The notes: generated by a model not told the origin, from the sequence alone. A DNA stretch of 11,645 nucleotides from Candidatus Falkowbacteria bacterium RIFOXYC2_FULL_48_21 (GCA_001778275.1 MFGM01000036.1:1-11645), one strand, 5' to 3'. Positions 1 through 6,942 are shown, counted from the first letter of the stretch. Made by a program: numbers and translations.

Positions 1-26
1 CTGTTTTTTTTCTCTTTTAGGGTAAA

Positions 27-84
27 TACCCCGCGGCTCTGCCGCGAAATTCCAGCCGATACCCCGTCGGCTTGCCGCGGGGTA
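27..84. repeat. REP-like compound palindrome
   Basis: A GC-rich 58-base element whose ends form a perfect 10-bp inverted repeat (27-36 with 75-84). Two smaller perfect hairpins sit inside it: 32-37 with 41-46 (3-base loop) and 54-59 with 67-72 (7-base loop). Nested palindromes of this kind are typical of REP/BIME-type intergenic elements. A T-rich stretch (90-95) follows, and a run of eight T lies at 4-11, so the element could also end transcription of a gene to the left of the window. I cannot tell these roles apart. Confidence 0.6.
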
Positions 85-85
85 G

Positions 86-114
86 TTCATTTTTCCCGTG
101 TTTTATGATATAAT
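86..114 (+). promoter_or_regulatory. Promoter for the small membrane protein/yraN unit
   Basis: A perfect TATAAT (-10) lies at 109-114, preceded by TG at 106-107, which makes an extended -10. A weak -35 (TTCATT, 86-91) sits 17 bases upstream. Transcription would start near 120-122, only about ten bases before the ATG at 132. The mRNA would be nearly leaderless, which fits the lack of a Shine-Dalgarno sequence. Confidence 0.65.
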
Positions 115-131
115 GCCATCGTTAAGTTTTA

Positions 132-389
132 ATGAAAAGCGGTTGTATGTTTGCCAGAATTTTTATCGGTCTCATCCTTTGCGCGCTCGGCTTCGGCATT
201 ACAAAAAAGCCGCAAACCGCGCTTGATTTCATCGGCCCCATTGCGTTCGCGGAAAAGGCGTTTAGTGGCGGTAGTTTTACGTTTTATAAGTTATTCGGCA
301 TAGTTTTGATTTTGGTCGGTTTTTTGGTCATGACCAATTTGCATGTTTCGTTTTTTGGCGGTATGTTTAATTTTTTCTTTGGCAGATAA
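132..389 (+). CDS. Small membrane protein of unknown function
   Basis: An 85-residue protein with no recognised family. Two hydrophobic segments are visible, at about residues 7-22 and 53-67, separated by a short polar stretch, so it is probably a two-helix membrane protein. It ends in a Phe/Gly-rich tail. The start at 132 lies about ten bases after the predicted transcription start. An internal ATG at codon 6 (147) is a possible alternative, and neither has a clear ribosome binding site. The stop TAA is directly followed by the ATG of yraN, so the two genes are cotranscribed and probably translationally coupled. The function is unknown, and the coupling alone does not show that it works with YraN. 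Confidence 0.75.
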   Translation: MKSGCMFARIFIGLILCALGFGITKKPQTALDFIGPIAFAEKAFSGGSFTFYKLFGIVLILVGFLVMTNLHVSFFGGMFNFFFGR

Positions 390-770
390 ATGGCCACTAA
401 TCGCAAAAAACTCGGCGCATGGGGTGAAGAATTGGCGCGCGGCCATTTGGAAAAGCAAGGGTTTTCTTTTGTGGCCAAAAATTGGACGGCCATGGCCGGA
501 AAAAGGCTCGGGGAGATTGACTTGATAATGGAAAAGGGCGACACGCTTTTGTTCGTGGAAGTGAAAACGCGCGCTACGCCGAATTTCGGTCCGGGTGAGG
601 ATGCCGTGTCTTTTTTCCAGAAGCAGAAAATTAAACGGGCGATTGATCGATTTTTATTCGAAAATGATAAATACGCGGAGCGGTTTCCGCGGTTTGATAT
701 CGTCGGCGTGGAACTGTTGACGTTGACGCCGCGGTTTAAGCACATAGAGAACGTGGAGCTGGGGGAGTGA
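390..770 (+). CDS. yraN: YraN/UPF0102 family nuclease-fold protein
   Basis: A 126-residue protein of the YraN (UPF0102) family, which has a restriction-endonuclease-like PD-(D/E)XK fold. Its cellular role is poorly defined and is usually assumed to involve DNA processing. The family signature is clear: an N-terminal GxxGEExA-type helix (residues 9-16), GEIDLI at 41-46, FVEVKTR at 55-61, and RFDIVGV at 101-107. The presumed metal-binding residues are Asp44, Glu57 and Lys59. The length is normal for the family. The start is fixed by the abutting stop of the upstream gene (TAA then ATG). The UGA stop lies at the junction with a heptamer repeat tract. The family call is firm; the biochemical role is inferred from the fold. 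Confidence 0.95.
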   Translation: MATNRKKLGAWGEELARGHLEKQGFSFVAKNWTAMAGKRLGEIDLIMEKGDTLLFVEVKTRATPNFGPGEDAVSFFQKQKIKRAIDRFLFENDKYAERFPRFDIVGVELLTLTPRFKHIENVELGE

Positions 771-775
771 ACGGC

Positions 776-838
776 AAGTCCAAAGTCTAAAGTCTAAAGT
801 CTAAAGTCTAAAGTCTAAAGTTAAAAGTCTAAAGTCAT
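776..838 (+). repeat. Heptamer tandem repeat (AAGTCTA)9
   Basis: Nine consecutive 7-base units with consensus AAGTCTA: one AAGTCCA, five AAGTCTA, one AAGTTAA, one AAGTCTA and a final AAGTCAT. The tract begins six bases after the yraN stop. It is followed at 842-856 by TCGCAGAACGAAAGT, a motif that recurs next to the repeat tract at 7873-7938. No reading frame or promoter depends on the tract. It belongs to a repeat family dispersed through the other gaps of this window. Confidence 0.9.
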
Positions 839-948
839 AAATCGCAGAACGAAAGTTTAAAGTAATATACTGTCATACCGACCGGAGTGGATGGATCAGT
901 GATGCGTTCAGGTGTAGACCGCATAATTTAAAGTTTAAATTTAATTTT
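839..948. other. Gap upstream of the DUF4870-like gene
   Basis: This stretch holds the repeat-associated motif at 842-856 and then about 90 bases of unique sequence. A TATACT at 866-871 and a CATAAT at 922-927 could be -10 elements, but neither has a convincing -35 at the right distance. I see no terminator and no Shine-Dalgarno before the ATG at 949. Confidence 0.4.
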
Positions 949-1311
949 ATGGAGAATCAAACAGAACAATCACACGTTAACCACGAGACAAATGAACCCA
1001 AGGCCAAGCTGTCCGATGACAACAAGGCGTTTGCGGTGTTGAGCTATCTTGGACTTTTGAGTTTAATTCCGCTTTTGTTGAAGAAAAACGATGAGTTCGT
1101 TCAATTCCACGCGAGGCAAGGATTTGTTCTCGCCATCGCGGAGATCGCGGCTTGCTTTTTGAACATTATTCCGTTCATTGGTCCGATTTTTTGGATGATT
1201 CTCGGTTTTGTGTTTGTGATCGTTTCAATTGTCGGCATTATGAAGGCGCTGGAGGGAGAAAAATGGGAGATTCCGGTTTTGAGTGAGTACGCGAAGAAGA
1301 TAAAAATTTAA
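949..1311 (+). CDS. DUF4870/Tic20-like membrane protein
   Basis: A 120-residue protein resembling the DUF4870 (Tic20-like, COG3296) family of small membrane proteins of unknown function. The first 25 residues are polar and probably face the cytoplasm. Three hydrophobic segments follow, at about 27-44, 59-77 and 79-99. The family hallmark is the loop between the first two helices, where a charged KKNDEF stretch leads into FHARQG at 53-58. The C-terminus is short and basic. There is no visible ribosome binding site. It stands alone between a repeat tract and the pyk promoter. The family assignment rests on the topology and the FHARQG motif; no function is known. Confidence 0.8.
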   Translation: MENQTEQSHVNHETNEPKAKLSDDNKAFAVLSYLGLLSLIPLLLKKNDEFVQFHARQGFVLAIAEIAACFLNIIPFIGPIFWMILGFVFVIVSIVGIMKALEGEKWEIPVLSEYAKKIKI

Positions 1312-1331
1312 TTGGCGTGGGGATCGCCGCT

Positions 1332-1433
1332 AATTACCGCAGCCCTTTAAGGTGCGTGTTTGAGTTGTTTGTAAGCTTCACTTAAAATAGGTATATAATG
1401 TAATAGGGCGCGCCCTAAAGGGACGCGGTAATT
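1332..1433. repeat. Inverted repeat bracketing the pyk promoter
   Basis: Bases 1332-1356 and 1409-1433 are inverted copies of each other with 21 of 25 positions matching, including a perfect nine at the outer ends (AATTACCGC and GCGGTAATT). The right arm overlaps a perfect 12-bp palindrome, AGGGCGCGCCCT, at 1405-1416. The 52 bases between the arms contain the pyk -10 element. The right arm would lie in the 5' leader of the pyk mRNA. It may be a pair of REP-like units, a miniature element remnant, or a regulatory structure. Confidence 0.7.
1369..1399 (+). promoter_or_regulatory. Promoter of pyk
   Basis: A perfect TATAAT lies at 1394-1399. The best -35 is TTGTAA at 1369-1374, with a long 19-base spacer, so the -35 is uncertain. 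Transcription would start near 1406, inside the GGGCGCGCCC palindrome, giving a leader of about 35 bases that carries the right arm of the flanking inverted repeat. Confidence 0.6.
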
Positions 1434-1441
1434 TGTAGATT

Positions 1442-2869
1442 ATGAAGAGAACCAAAATAGTCTGCACCATCGGTCCGGCTTCGGACAAAAAAACCACGCT
1501 GAAGCGTTTGATCAAAAGCGGCATGAACGTGGTGCGGTTGAATTTTTCGCACAATGTGCACGCGTATCATTTGAAAGTGATTAAGTCTGTTCGCGCGCTG
1601 GCGAAAGAAATGAAAACGCCGATCGCTGTTTTACAGGATTTGCAGGGTCCGCGCATTCGACTCGGCAATTTACCGGAGCAGGGGATTGAACTCCGGCGAG
1701 GACAGAAGATTGCGTTAACAACGAGTAAGGTGTTGCGCGGGAATATTCCCGTTACTTATAAAAAGATGCATGTGGATGTGAAGGCCGGCCAGCGTATCTT
1801 GATCGCTGATGGACTGATTGAACTGCGCGCGGAAGCAATACGCGGGCGGGAAATCTATTGCACCGTGGTGAACGGCGGCAAGATTTCATCGCACAAGGGA
1901 ATTAATTTGCCTGATTCTGCGGTCAGCGTGCCGGCTGTTTCAGAAAAAGATCGGGAGGATTTGGCGTTCGGCGTGCGGAGCGGTGTTGATTACGTGGCGT
2001 TGTCGTTTGTCCGGAGCGCGGCGGACGTGCAGAACTTGCGCGATCTGATCAAGGCGAATGAAAAAAAATTTAAAATTAAGGGCGCGGCTCCGTTGAAAAT
2101 AATCGTGAAAATCGAGAGGCGCGAGGCGATTGAGCATATCGATGAAATAATCGCGGCCGCGGACGGCGTGATGGTGGCGCGCGGTGATTTGGGAATCGAA
2201 TTGCCGGCCGAAGATGTGCCGATTTTGCAAAAAAATATCGTGGAAAAATGCTTGGCCGCGGGGAAGCCGGTGATCGTGGCCACGCAAATGCTGGAATCCA
2301 TGATCGTTAATCCACGTCCCACGCGCGCCGAGGTGAGCGACGTGGCGAACGCGGTAATCGATCACGCGGACGCGGTCATGCTGTCCGGCGAAACGGCCGG
2401 TGGCAAATTTCCGGTTGAAGCCGTGACTTACATGGCGAAAACGGCGGCCGCGACAGAGGCGTCGGTGTATGATGATTTGGTTTTTAAAGATAAAATTGAA
2501 AAATATGCGCCTTCGGGCGAGGCGTTCGGATCGGTGGCGCGAGCGCTGGCGGAAAATGTTAAAGCTAACGCGATTTTGGTTTTCACGTTGTCCGGTCAAA
2601 CCGCGCGGATTGCCAGCCGGTTTCGGCCGGAGCTGCCGATTTACGCCGCGTGCGTGGATGAGCGAGTGGCGCGGCAGTTGACCCTGACTTGGGGCGCGCG
2701 GCCGTTTTTGTTGCCAAAATGTAAAACCACGGTCGAGTTGGTTAAAAAAGGGCTTGGTTATCTTCAAAAAAATAAATTGGTGAGACGAGGCGATAAGGTG
2801 GTGGTGATTGTGGGGACAAAGGTTGGCAAAGGCGGTGGGGCGAATGTGGTGGAGGTGAAGACGATTTAG
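1442..2869 (+). CDS. pyk: Pyruvate kinase
   Basis: Cytoplasmic glycolytic enzyme that transfers phosphate from phosphoenolpyruvate to ADP, giving pyruvate and ATP. The protein has 475 residues, normal for bacterial pyruvate kinases. It begins with the family N-terminus (KIVCTIGPAS, 5-14). The substrate-loop residues Arg32, Asn34 and Ser36 are in VVRLNFSH. The B domain follows LQDLQGPRIR (64-73) and spans about 70-170. Catalytic Lys223 lies in IVKIER, and the metal ligands Glu225 and Asp249 are in place, the latter in MVARGDLGIELP. The ATQMLESM segment (280-287) and MLSGETAGGKFP (313-324) are intact. The C-terminal domain spans about 355-475. All key catalytic residues are present, so it should be active. 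It has its own promoter, and no intrinsic terminator follows, so read-through into the permease is possible. Confidence 0.98.
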   Translation: MKRTKIVCTIGPASDKKTTLKRLIKSGMNVVRLNFSHNVHAYHLKVIKSVRALAKEMKTPIAVLQDLQGPRIRLGNLPEQGIELRRGQKIALTTSKVLRGNIPVTYKKMHVDVKAGQRILIADGLIELRAEAIRGREIYCTVVNGGKISSHKGINLPDSAVSVPAVSEKDREDLAFGVRSGVDYVALSFVRSAADVQNLRDLIKANEKKFKIKGAAPLKIIVKIERREAIEHIDEIIAAADGVMVARGDLGIELPAEDVPILQKNIVEKCLAAGKPVIVATQMLESMIVNPRPTRAEVSDVANAVIDHADAVMLSGETAGGKFPVEAVTYMAKTAAATEASVYDDLVFKDKIEKYAPSGEAFGSVARALAENVKANAILVFTLSGQTARIASRFRPELPIYAACVDERVARQLTLTWGARPFLLPKCKTTVELVKKGLGYLQKNKLVRRGDKVVVIVGTKVGKGGGANVVEVKTI

Positions 2870-2872
2870 TTT

Positions 2873-2914
2873 AAAGTCCAAAGGGAAAAGGGCAAAGTTG
2901 TAATCGCAAAAGAA
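2873..2914 (+). repeat. Dispersed repeat copy, pyk-permease gap
   Basis: This 42-base segment is nearly identical (39 of 42) to 7890-7931, which lies between a glycosyltransferase and the helicase gene. It contains AAAGTCCAAAG, a GGGAAAAG stretch and TTGTAATCGCA. It begins three bases after the pyk stop codon and ends ten bases before the permease start. It is the same repeat family as the heptamer tracts. Confidence 0.85.
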
Positions 2915-2923
2915 TGTTTAAAT

Positions 2924-4051
2924 ATGAGAACGCATACTTCATTCTGGGAAGCCACCGCCACCTTGATCGGCACCATCGTCGGCGCCGGGATTTTGGGTTT
3001 GCCGTACGCGGTGGCGCAGGTGGGCGCGATTCCGGGTTTGTTGATGTTGCTTCTAATCGGTGTCGCGTCTTTGATTATCAACCTTATGTTTGCCGAGGTC
3101 GTGCTTCGCACGCGCGAGCGGCATCAAGTGGCCGGGTGCGCGAGGAAGTATTTGGGTAATATCGCTTTTTGGTTGGCAAACGCGGCCGCGATTATCGGCA
3201 GTTATGGCGCGCTGACGGTTTATTTGATCGGTGAAGGCGAAGCGCTGTCCGCGCTTTTCGGCACGAACAAAACGATTTCCAGTTTGGTTTTTTTTGCTAT
3301 TGGCGCATTTATTTTGTTGGTCGGTTTGCGCCTGGTCAAAGTGTTTGAACTGTGGATGGTGGCGGCGTTTGTTGTTATCATCCTCGCGATTGTCGGCGTG
3401 GGAGTGGCGGATTTGAATTTGATTAATTTCGCGCACATTGATTTATCAAGAATAATTATTCCTTACGGTGTTATATTGTTCGCATACAGCGGCGCATCAT
3501 CGGTGGTTTCGTTGCGAGAAATTTTACGCAAAGACGAAAAGAAAGTTAGGCGCGCGGTGCTAATCGGTAGCCTTGTGCCACTGGTGATTTATGTTGTTTT
3601 TACAATGGTCGTGGTCGGCATCACCGGATCGGCCACCACGCCGGTGGCGACGATCGGCCTCGGTGAGAAACTCGGGCCGGCCATGCTTATTTTTGGCAAC
3701 TTGTTCGCTTTCTTTGCCATGGGTACGAGTTTTTTAACGGTGGGCATGGGGTTGCGTCAGACATTTCAGTTTGACTTGAAGTGTTCAAAGTTTGTTTCGT
3801 GGCTGGCGGTGATAGCGGTGCCGTTGACCGTATTCTTGTTCGGTTTGCGCGACTTTATTCTGGCCATGGAAATCGCCGGCGGCATCGCGGTCGGGTTGAC
3901 CGGTTTGATTATCATCGCCGGTTTCGCCAAGGCGAAAAAGCGTGGCGATCGATTGCCGGAATTTCACTTGCCGCGTTTGAGAGTTGTTAGTTGGCTTTTG
4001 GCGGCGATGTTTGCGGCGGGTATTTGTTACACGCTTTACAACGTAATTTAG
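2924..4051 (+). CDS. Amino acid permease (APC superfamily)
   Basis: A 375-residue integral membrane transporter with about eleven hydrophobic helices. The first helix carries the APC-superfamily signature GTIVGAGILGLPYA (residues 16-29), where the broken helix binds the substrate backbone. The pattern and size are closest to the aromatic/hydroxy amino acid permease type (Trp_Tyr_perm or Aa_trans families), which are proton- or sodium-coupled importers. The substrate cannot be read from the sequence. Residues 340-352 form a basic cytoplasmic loop before a final helix at about 353-372. No signal peptide is expected. The ATG at 2924 has no Shine-Dalgarno sequence and starts just before the first helix. 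It may be cotranscribed with pyk, as no separate promoter is clear. Amino acid uptake would fit an organism with little biosynthesis. Confidence 0.88.
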   Translation: MRTHTSFWEATATLIGTIVGAGILGLPYAVAQVGAIPGLLMLLLIGVASLIINLMFAEVVLRTRERHQVAGCARKYLGNIAFWLANAAAIIGSYGALTVYLIGEGEALSALFGTNKTISSLVFFAIGAFILLVGLRLVKVFELWMVAAFVVIILAIVGVGVADLNLINFAHIDLSRIIIPYGVILFAYSGASSVVSLREILRKDEKKVRRAVLIGSLVPLVIYVVFTMVVVGITGSATTPVATIGLGEKLGPAMLIFGNLFAFFAMGTSFLTVGMGLRQTFQFDLKCSKFVSWLAVIAVPLTVFLFGLRDFILAMEIAGGIAVGLTGLIIIAGFAKAKKRGDRLPEFHLPRLRVVSWLLAAMFAAGICYTLYNVI

Positions 4052-4101
4052 AAGACGGTTTTGCCTCTAATATCGAGTTTGGTTCGGTATTTTTTGTTGG
4101 C

Positions 4102-4130
4102 TTGATTTCCCACCAATACCGTGTTATTCT
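4102..4130 (+). promoter_or_regulatory. Promoter of the membrane glycosyltransferase
   Basis: TTGATT (-35, 4102-4107) and TATTCT (-10, 4125-4130) are separated by exactly 17 bases, with TG at 4122-4123 giving an extended -10. Transcription would start near 4137, a few bases before the ATG at 4142. This makes the upstream in-frame GTG at 4121 an unlikely start, because it lies inside the promoter. Confidence 0.6.
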
Positions 4131-4141
4131 ACAAGAGAACT

Positions 4142-5629
4142 ATGCAAGCAAAAAGCCGCTTATTCCGTTTTTATGAATGGTTGCCCGGAGGACTCATCTG
4201 GTCAACTTTTGTTTTGTCTTTGATTTTTTCTTTTTGGAAGCCGATTTGGGTGATTTACTTTATTATCGCTTTTGATTTGTATTGGCTGTTTCGCGTTTTG
4301 CATTTCATTTTGCTCGCCAGTCTGTCATACTTCAAGTATAAAAAGACAGCGCAGATCAATTGGCTGGACAAAGTGAAACAGCTGCCGAATTGGCAAAGAA
4401 TTTACCATATTATTTATTTGCCTACGTACGGTGAACCGACGGAAGTTTTGGAAACGACTTTTAAAAGTTTGTGCGCCAGCAATTTTCCGATTAAACAGAT
4501 GATTATCGTGCTTGGCGGCGAGGGGCGGGAAGATGCGGCGTTTCGCGAGCGGGCGGAGAAGGTGAAGCAACAGTTCGCGGAAAAGTTTTCCCATTTTTTG
4601 GTTACGGTGCATCCGGACGGATTGGCGGATGAAATCAGGGGCAAGGGCGCGAACGCGAACTGGATGGGGCATCGGTCGCAAGAAGTGATCGATGAACTAA
4701 AAATCCCGTATGACGACTTGATCGTGTCTTACTTTGATTGCGACACTTGCGTGCATCCGGAATATTTTTCGCATTTAACGTACCGTTATTTGACGCATCC
4801 GACGCCGACGCGCGTGTCCTTTCAGCCGGCCGTGAATTACAATAATAATATTTGGAACGCGCCCGCGGCCATGCGCGTGACCGCGTTTGGCACGATTTTT
4901 TGGTTATTGATGGATTTGATGCGGCCGGATCGATTGTACACGTTTAGTTCGCACAGCATGAGTTTTCGCGCGCTGACGGATGTCGGCTTTTGGCAAAAAG
5001 ATATCGTGACGGACGATTCGCGCATTTTTTTGCAATGTTTTTTTCGCTACAACGGTGAGTACGCGGTCGAGCCGATGTATATTCCGGTTTCCATGGACAC
5101 GGTGATGGACAAAAATTATTGGCAAGGATTTAAAAATCTTTACAAACAACAGCGGCGCTGGGCGTGGGGCGTGGAGCATTTTCCGTACATGATGGAGCAT
5201 TTCAAGGGCAACAAGGGAATCCCGTGGCTGACAAAGTTAAAATACACTTGGAATCTGACCGAGGGCATGTATTCGTGGGCCACGGCGCCGGTGTTGATTT
5301 TTGTGCTTGGTCGTTTGCCTCTTTATATCGCCGGCCATGGCGAACAGTCCACTTCGGTGATTGTGCAGAACGCGCCGTTCGTGCTTGAAAAGTTAATGCT
5401 GGCGGCGATGATTGGCATTTTCTTCTCCGCCGTAGTCAGTATGTTAATCCTGCCGCCGCGGCCCGACAATCAGCCGCGCTGGAAGTACGCAGTCATGTTT
5501 TTGCAGTGGGCGCTTTTGCCAATCACGTTGATTTTGTTCGGTTCCATCCCGGCCACCGAGGCGCAGACGCGGCTCATGTTGCCGGAGAAATATCATTTGG
5601 GATTTTTTGTGACACCGAAGGTTAGATAG
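4142..5629 (+). CDS. Membrane-embedded family-2 glycosyltransferase (QxxRW type)
   Basis: A 495-residue enzyme with two N-terminal hydrophobic segments (about 17-31 and 34-62), a cytoplasmic GT-A domain (about 86-345) and three C-terminal helices (about 377-396, 414-436, 450-469). This is the layout of processive synthases such as cellulose or hyaluronan synthase. Visible motifs are LPTYGEP (93-99), a DxD metal site at Asp199-Cys-Asp201, TDD at 290-292 where the catalytic acid is expected, and QQRRW at 336-340 matching QxxRW. The usual first motif (DDGS) is replaced by GGEGRED near 125-131, so nucleotide binding may differ from textbook GT2 enzymes. It probably polymerises or exports an envelope glycan from a nucleotide sugar; donor and product are unknown. 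I chose ATG 4142 because GTG 4121 lies within the promoter. It leads a block of three glycosyltransferases. Confidence 0.87.
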   Translation: MQAKSRLFRFYEWLPGGLIWSTFVLSLIFSFWKPIWVIYFIIAFDLYWLFRVLHFILLASLSYFKYKKTAQINWLDKVKQLPNWQRIYHIIYLPTYGEPTEVLETTFKSLCASNFPIKQMIIVLGGEGREDAAFRERAEKVKQQFAEKFSHFLVTVHPDGLADEIRGKGANANWMGHRSQEVIDELKIPYDDLIVSYFDCDTCVHPEYFSHLTYRYLTHPTPTRVSFQPAVNYNNNIWNAPAAMRVTAFGTIFWLLMDLMRPDRLYTFSSHSMSFRALTDVGFWQKDIVTDDSRIFLQCFFRYNGEYAVEPMYIPVSMDTVMDKNYWQGFKNLYKQQRRWAWGVEHFPYMMEHFKGNKGIPWLTKLKYTWNLTEGMYSWATAPVLIFVLGRLPLYIAGHGEQSTSVIVQNAPFVLEKLMLAAMIGIFFSAVVSMLILPPRPDNQPRWKYAVMFLQWALLPITLILFGSIPATEAQTRLMLPEKYHLGFFVTPKVR

Positions 5630-5647
5630 AAGGGCAAAGGTCAAGGG

Positions 5648-5667
5648 GCCTGCCTGCGCAGGCAGGC
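5648..5667. repeat. Perfect 20-bp palindrome
   Basis: Two CCTGCCTG-type arms meet at a central GCGC, forming a fully self-complementary 20-mer that starts 18 bases after the glycosyltransferase stop codon. It lacks a following T-run, so it is not a standard intrinsic terminator. It looks like a short mobile palindromic unit, although it could act as a weak transcription stop for the gene upstream. Confidence 0.75.
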
Positions 5668-5704
5668 AAAGGGCAAAAATAAGGGCAAAAAGAAAATTTA
5701 AACA

Positions 5705-5851
5705 AAAAATCTGGGAATAGGAGGGTGCAGAGTACCAAAACGTTCCTTGGGCGTTTGGATTCTGGCGGGCAAAGCAAAGTAAACTCGAGCGAAAAAATCG
5801 CCATATGTTCCAAGCGAAAATTTATATTTTGAATTGAAGTTATATTAGCAA
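5705..5851 (-). other. Non-repetitive gap segment, possible small structured RNA
   Basis: The middle of this 327-base gap has unique sequence, unlike the repeats on both sides. It can form a hairpin at 5734-5757 (CCAAA-A-CG with CGTTTGG, one bulged A) and a GCGA/TCGC hairpin at 5789-5801. On the minus strand, TTGCTA (5851-5846) and TATAAA (5826-5821) with a 19-base spacer could be a weak promoter, and a run of six T lies at the far end (5709-5704), giving a transcript of about 110 nt. The minus strand also has an open frame at 5622-5813, but that frame runs on through repeat sequence. This is a hypothesis from structure only. Confidence 0.25.
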
Positions 5852-5905
5852 ATTTTGATTTTTATTTTTAAGTTTAGGCCTATTTTTGCCCCTTGACCTT
5901 TGCTC

Positions 5906-5936
5906 GCCTCGCTTCGAATTGCGAGTTGAAGCGGGC
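5906..5936 (+). other. Hairpin upstream of the GT2 gene
   Basis: GCC-T-CGCTTC (5906-5915) pairs with GAAGCGGGC (5928-5936) around a 12-base loop, giving nine base pairs with one bulged T. It ends 20 bases before the ATG at 5957. The following TCTTTGCCC is not a clean T-run, so it is at best a weak terminator. It may instead be a REP-like unit or a leader structure. Confidence 0.5.
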
Positions 5937-5956
5937 TCTTTGCCCTTAATAACATT

Positions 5957-6937
5957 ATGTCAAAAGTCTCAATCAATTTAATCACCTGGAACGGCGCCAA
6001 GTACATCGATGCTTGTTTGCGTTCGGTCATGGCGCAAACGTTTAAAGATTTTTCCGTGATCATCGTGGACAACGGATCGAGCGACGACACGCTCGCGATT
6101 ATCGGTGAGCGCTATCCGCATTTGAAAATCGTCAAACATCAGGAAAATCTCGGTTTTGCCAAGGCGCACAATCAGGCGATTCATTGGACCAAGTCGGACT
6201 ATGTTTTGTGTTTGAATCAAGACATCGTGATGGAGCCGAACTTTTTGCAGGAAGCGGTTGATTTTATGGAGGCGCATCCCATGGCCGGCGCGATCGCAGG
6301 CAAGCTGCTCCGCTGGCAAGAAGGGGAAAAAACAAAATATATCGATTCGGTCGGCTTGAAGATTTATAAAAATTTTCGCGTCATCGACCTCGGCACCGGC
6401 GAAATGGATGACGGGCGGTATGATCTGCGCGAAGAGGTGTTTGGTTTGTCCGGCGCACTGCCGCTCTATCGGCGCAAGGCGCTCGAAGAAACGAGTTATC
6501 AGCAGGAATTTTTCGATGAATCTTTTTTCAGCTACAAAGAAGACGTGGATTTGGCTTTTCGTTTGCGCGTGGCCGGCTGGGGGATCTGGCGTGTGCCGAC
6601 GGCCGTGGCCTATCATGATCGTACGGTGAAAACGCCGCACGCGCAGCTCACTCCAGTCGAGGTGGCGCGCAATCGCCGCGGCAAGTCCAAATTCGCCAAT
6701 TTTTATTCTTATCGCAATCATTTATATTTTTTAATCAAGTGTTTGCCGAGGTTAACGTTTAGCGTGCTTTTTTACGAGTTGACAAAGTTTTTTTACGTTT
6801 TGATTTTTGAAACGAAAAATTTGCGCGCTTGGCGCGATGTTTTTCACAATCTGAAACAGTTGAAGCTGAAACGGGCGATCATTTGGAAGAATCGAAAGGT
6901 GGAAGTTACAGAGTTGGAGAAATGGTGGAGAGGTTGA
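5957..6937 (+). CDS. Family-2 glycosyltransferase, rhamnosyltransferase-like
   Basis: A 326-residue GT2 (GT-A fold) enzyme of the COG1216 type, which transfers a sugar from a nucleotide donor during polysaccharide or lipid-linked glycan assembly at the inner face of the membrane. Motifs in order: SINLITWNG (5-13), VDNGSSDDT (37-45), ENLGFAKAHNQAI (63-75), LNQDIVM (86-92, replacing the common LNPD), FGLSGA (162-167), and EDVDLAFRLRVAGW (195-208) with the catalytic acid region. A hydrophobic stretch at about 264-284 may anchor the C-terminus to the membrane. Donor and acceptor cannot be deduced. No Shine-Dalgarno is visible before the ATG. Its UGA stop is followed at once by a heptamer-repeat hairpin. 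It sits between two other glycosyltransferases, suggesting a shared glycan pathway. Confidence 0.93.
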   Translation: MSKVSINLITWNGAKYIDACLRSVMAQTFKDFSVIIVDNGSSDDTLAIIGERYPHLKIVKHQENLGFAKAHNQAIHWTKSDYVLCLNQDIVMEPNFLQEAVDFMEAHPMAGAIAGKLLRWQEGEKTKYIDSVGLKIYKNFRVIDLGTGEMDDGRYDLREEVFGLSGALPLYRRKALEETSYQQEFFDESFFSYKEDVDLAFRLRVAGWGIWRVPTAVAYHDRTVKTPHAQLTPVEVARNRRGKSKFANFYSYRNHLYFLIKCLPRLTFSVLFYELTKFFYVLIFETKNLRAWRDVFHNLKQLKLKRAIIWKNRKVEVTELEKWWRG

Positions 6938-6942
6938 ACACA

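Larger units (their letters stand above)
5634..5903. repeat. Inverted repeat spanning the glycosyltransferase gap
   Basis: Bases 5634-5649 and 5888-5903 are perfect 16-bp inverted copies (GCAAAGGTCAAGGGGC and its complement), 238 bases apart. A second pair, AAGGGCAAAG at 5630-5639 and its complement at 5938-5947, is also perfect. The arms resemble the short purine-rich repeats of the other gaps. The arrangement could be a miniature element or simply two opposed copies of the dispersed repeat. No target-site duplication is evident. Confidence 0.65.

Noticed and set aside
776..838. CRISPR array
   Set aside because: The units are 7 bases in direct contact without spacers, and no cas gene is present.
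1940..2881. Long minus-strand open frame opposite pyk
   Set aside because: It is His/Arg-rich with no domain, lies entirely opposite a well-conserved pyk, and has no promoter or ribosome binding site. It is a codon-bias shadow.
4121..4141. GTG start for the membrane glycosyltransferase
   Set aside because: The GTG lies inside an extended -10 promoter with a well-spaced -35. The ATG at 4142 follows the predicted transcription start.
5648..5667. Intrinsic terminator at the 20-bp palindrome
   Set aside because: The stem is followed by AAAGGGC and not by a T-run, so it does not meet the usual criteria.
5622..5813. Minus-strand 63-codon frame in the glycosyltransferase gap
   Set aside because: Its second half is repeat and palindrome sequence and it runs into the upstream gene's 3' end. 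A non-coding role is more plausible for the unique part.
5978..6721. Minus-strand frame opposite the GT2 gene
   Set aside because: The + strand frame carries all GT2 motifs. The minus-strand frame shows none and has no start signals.
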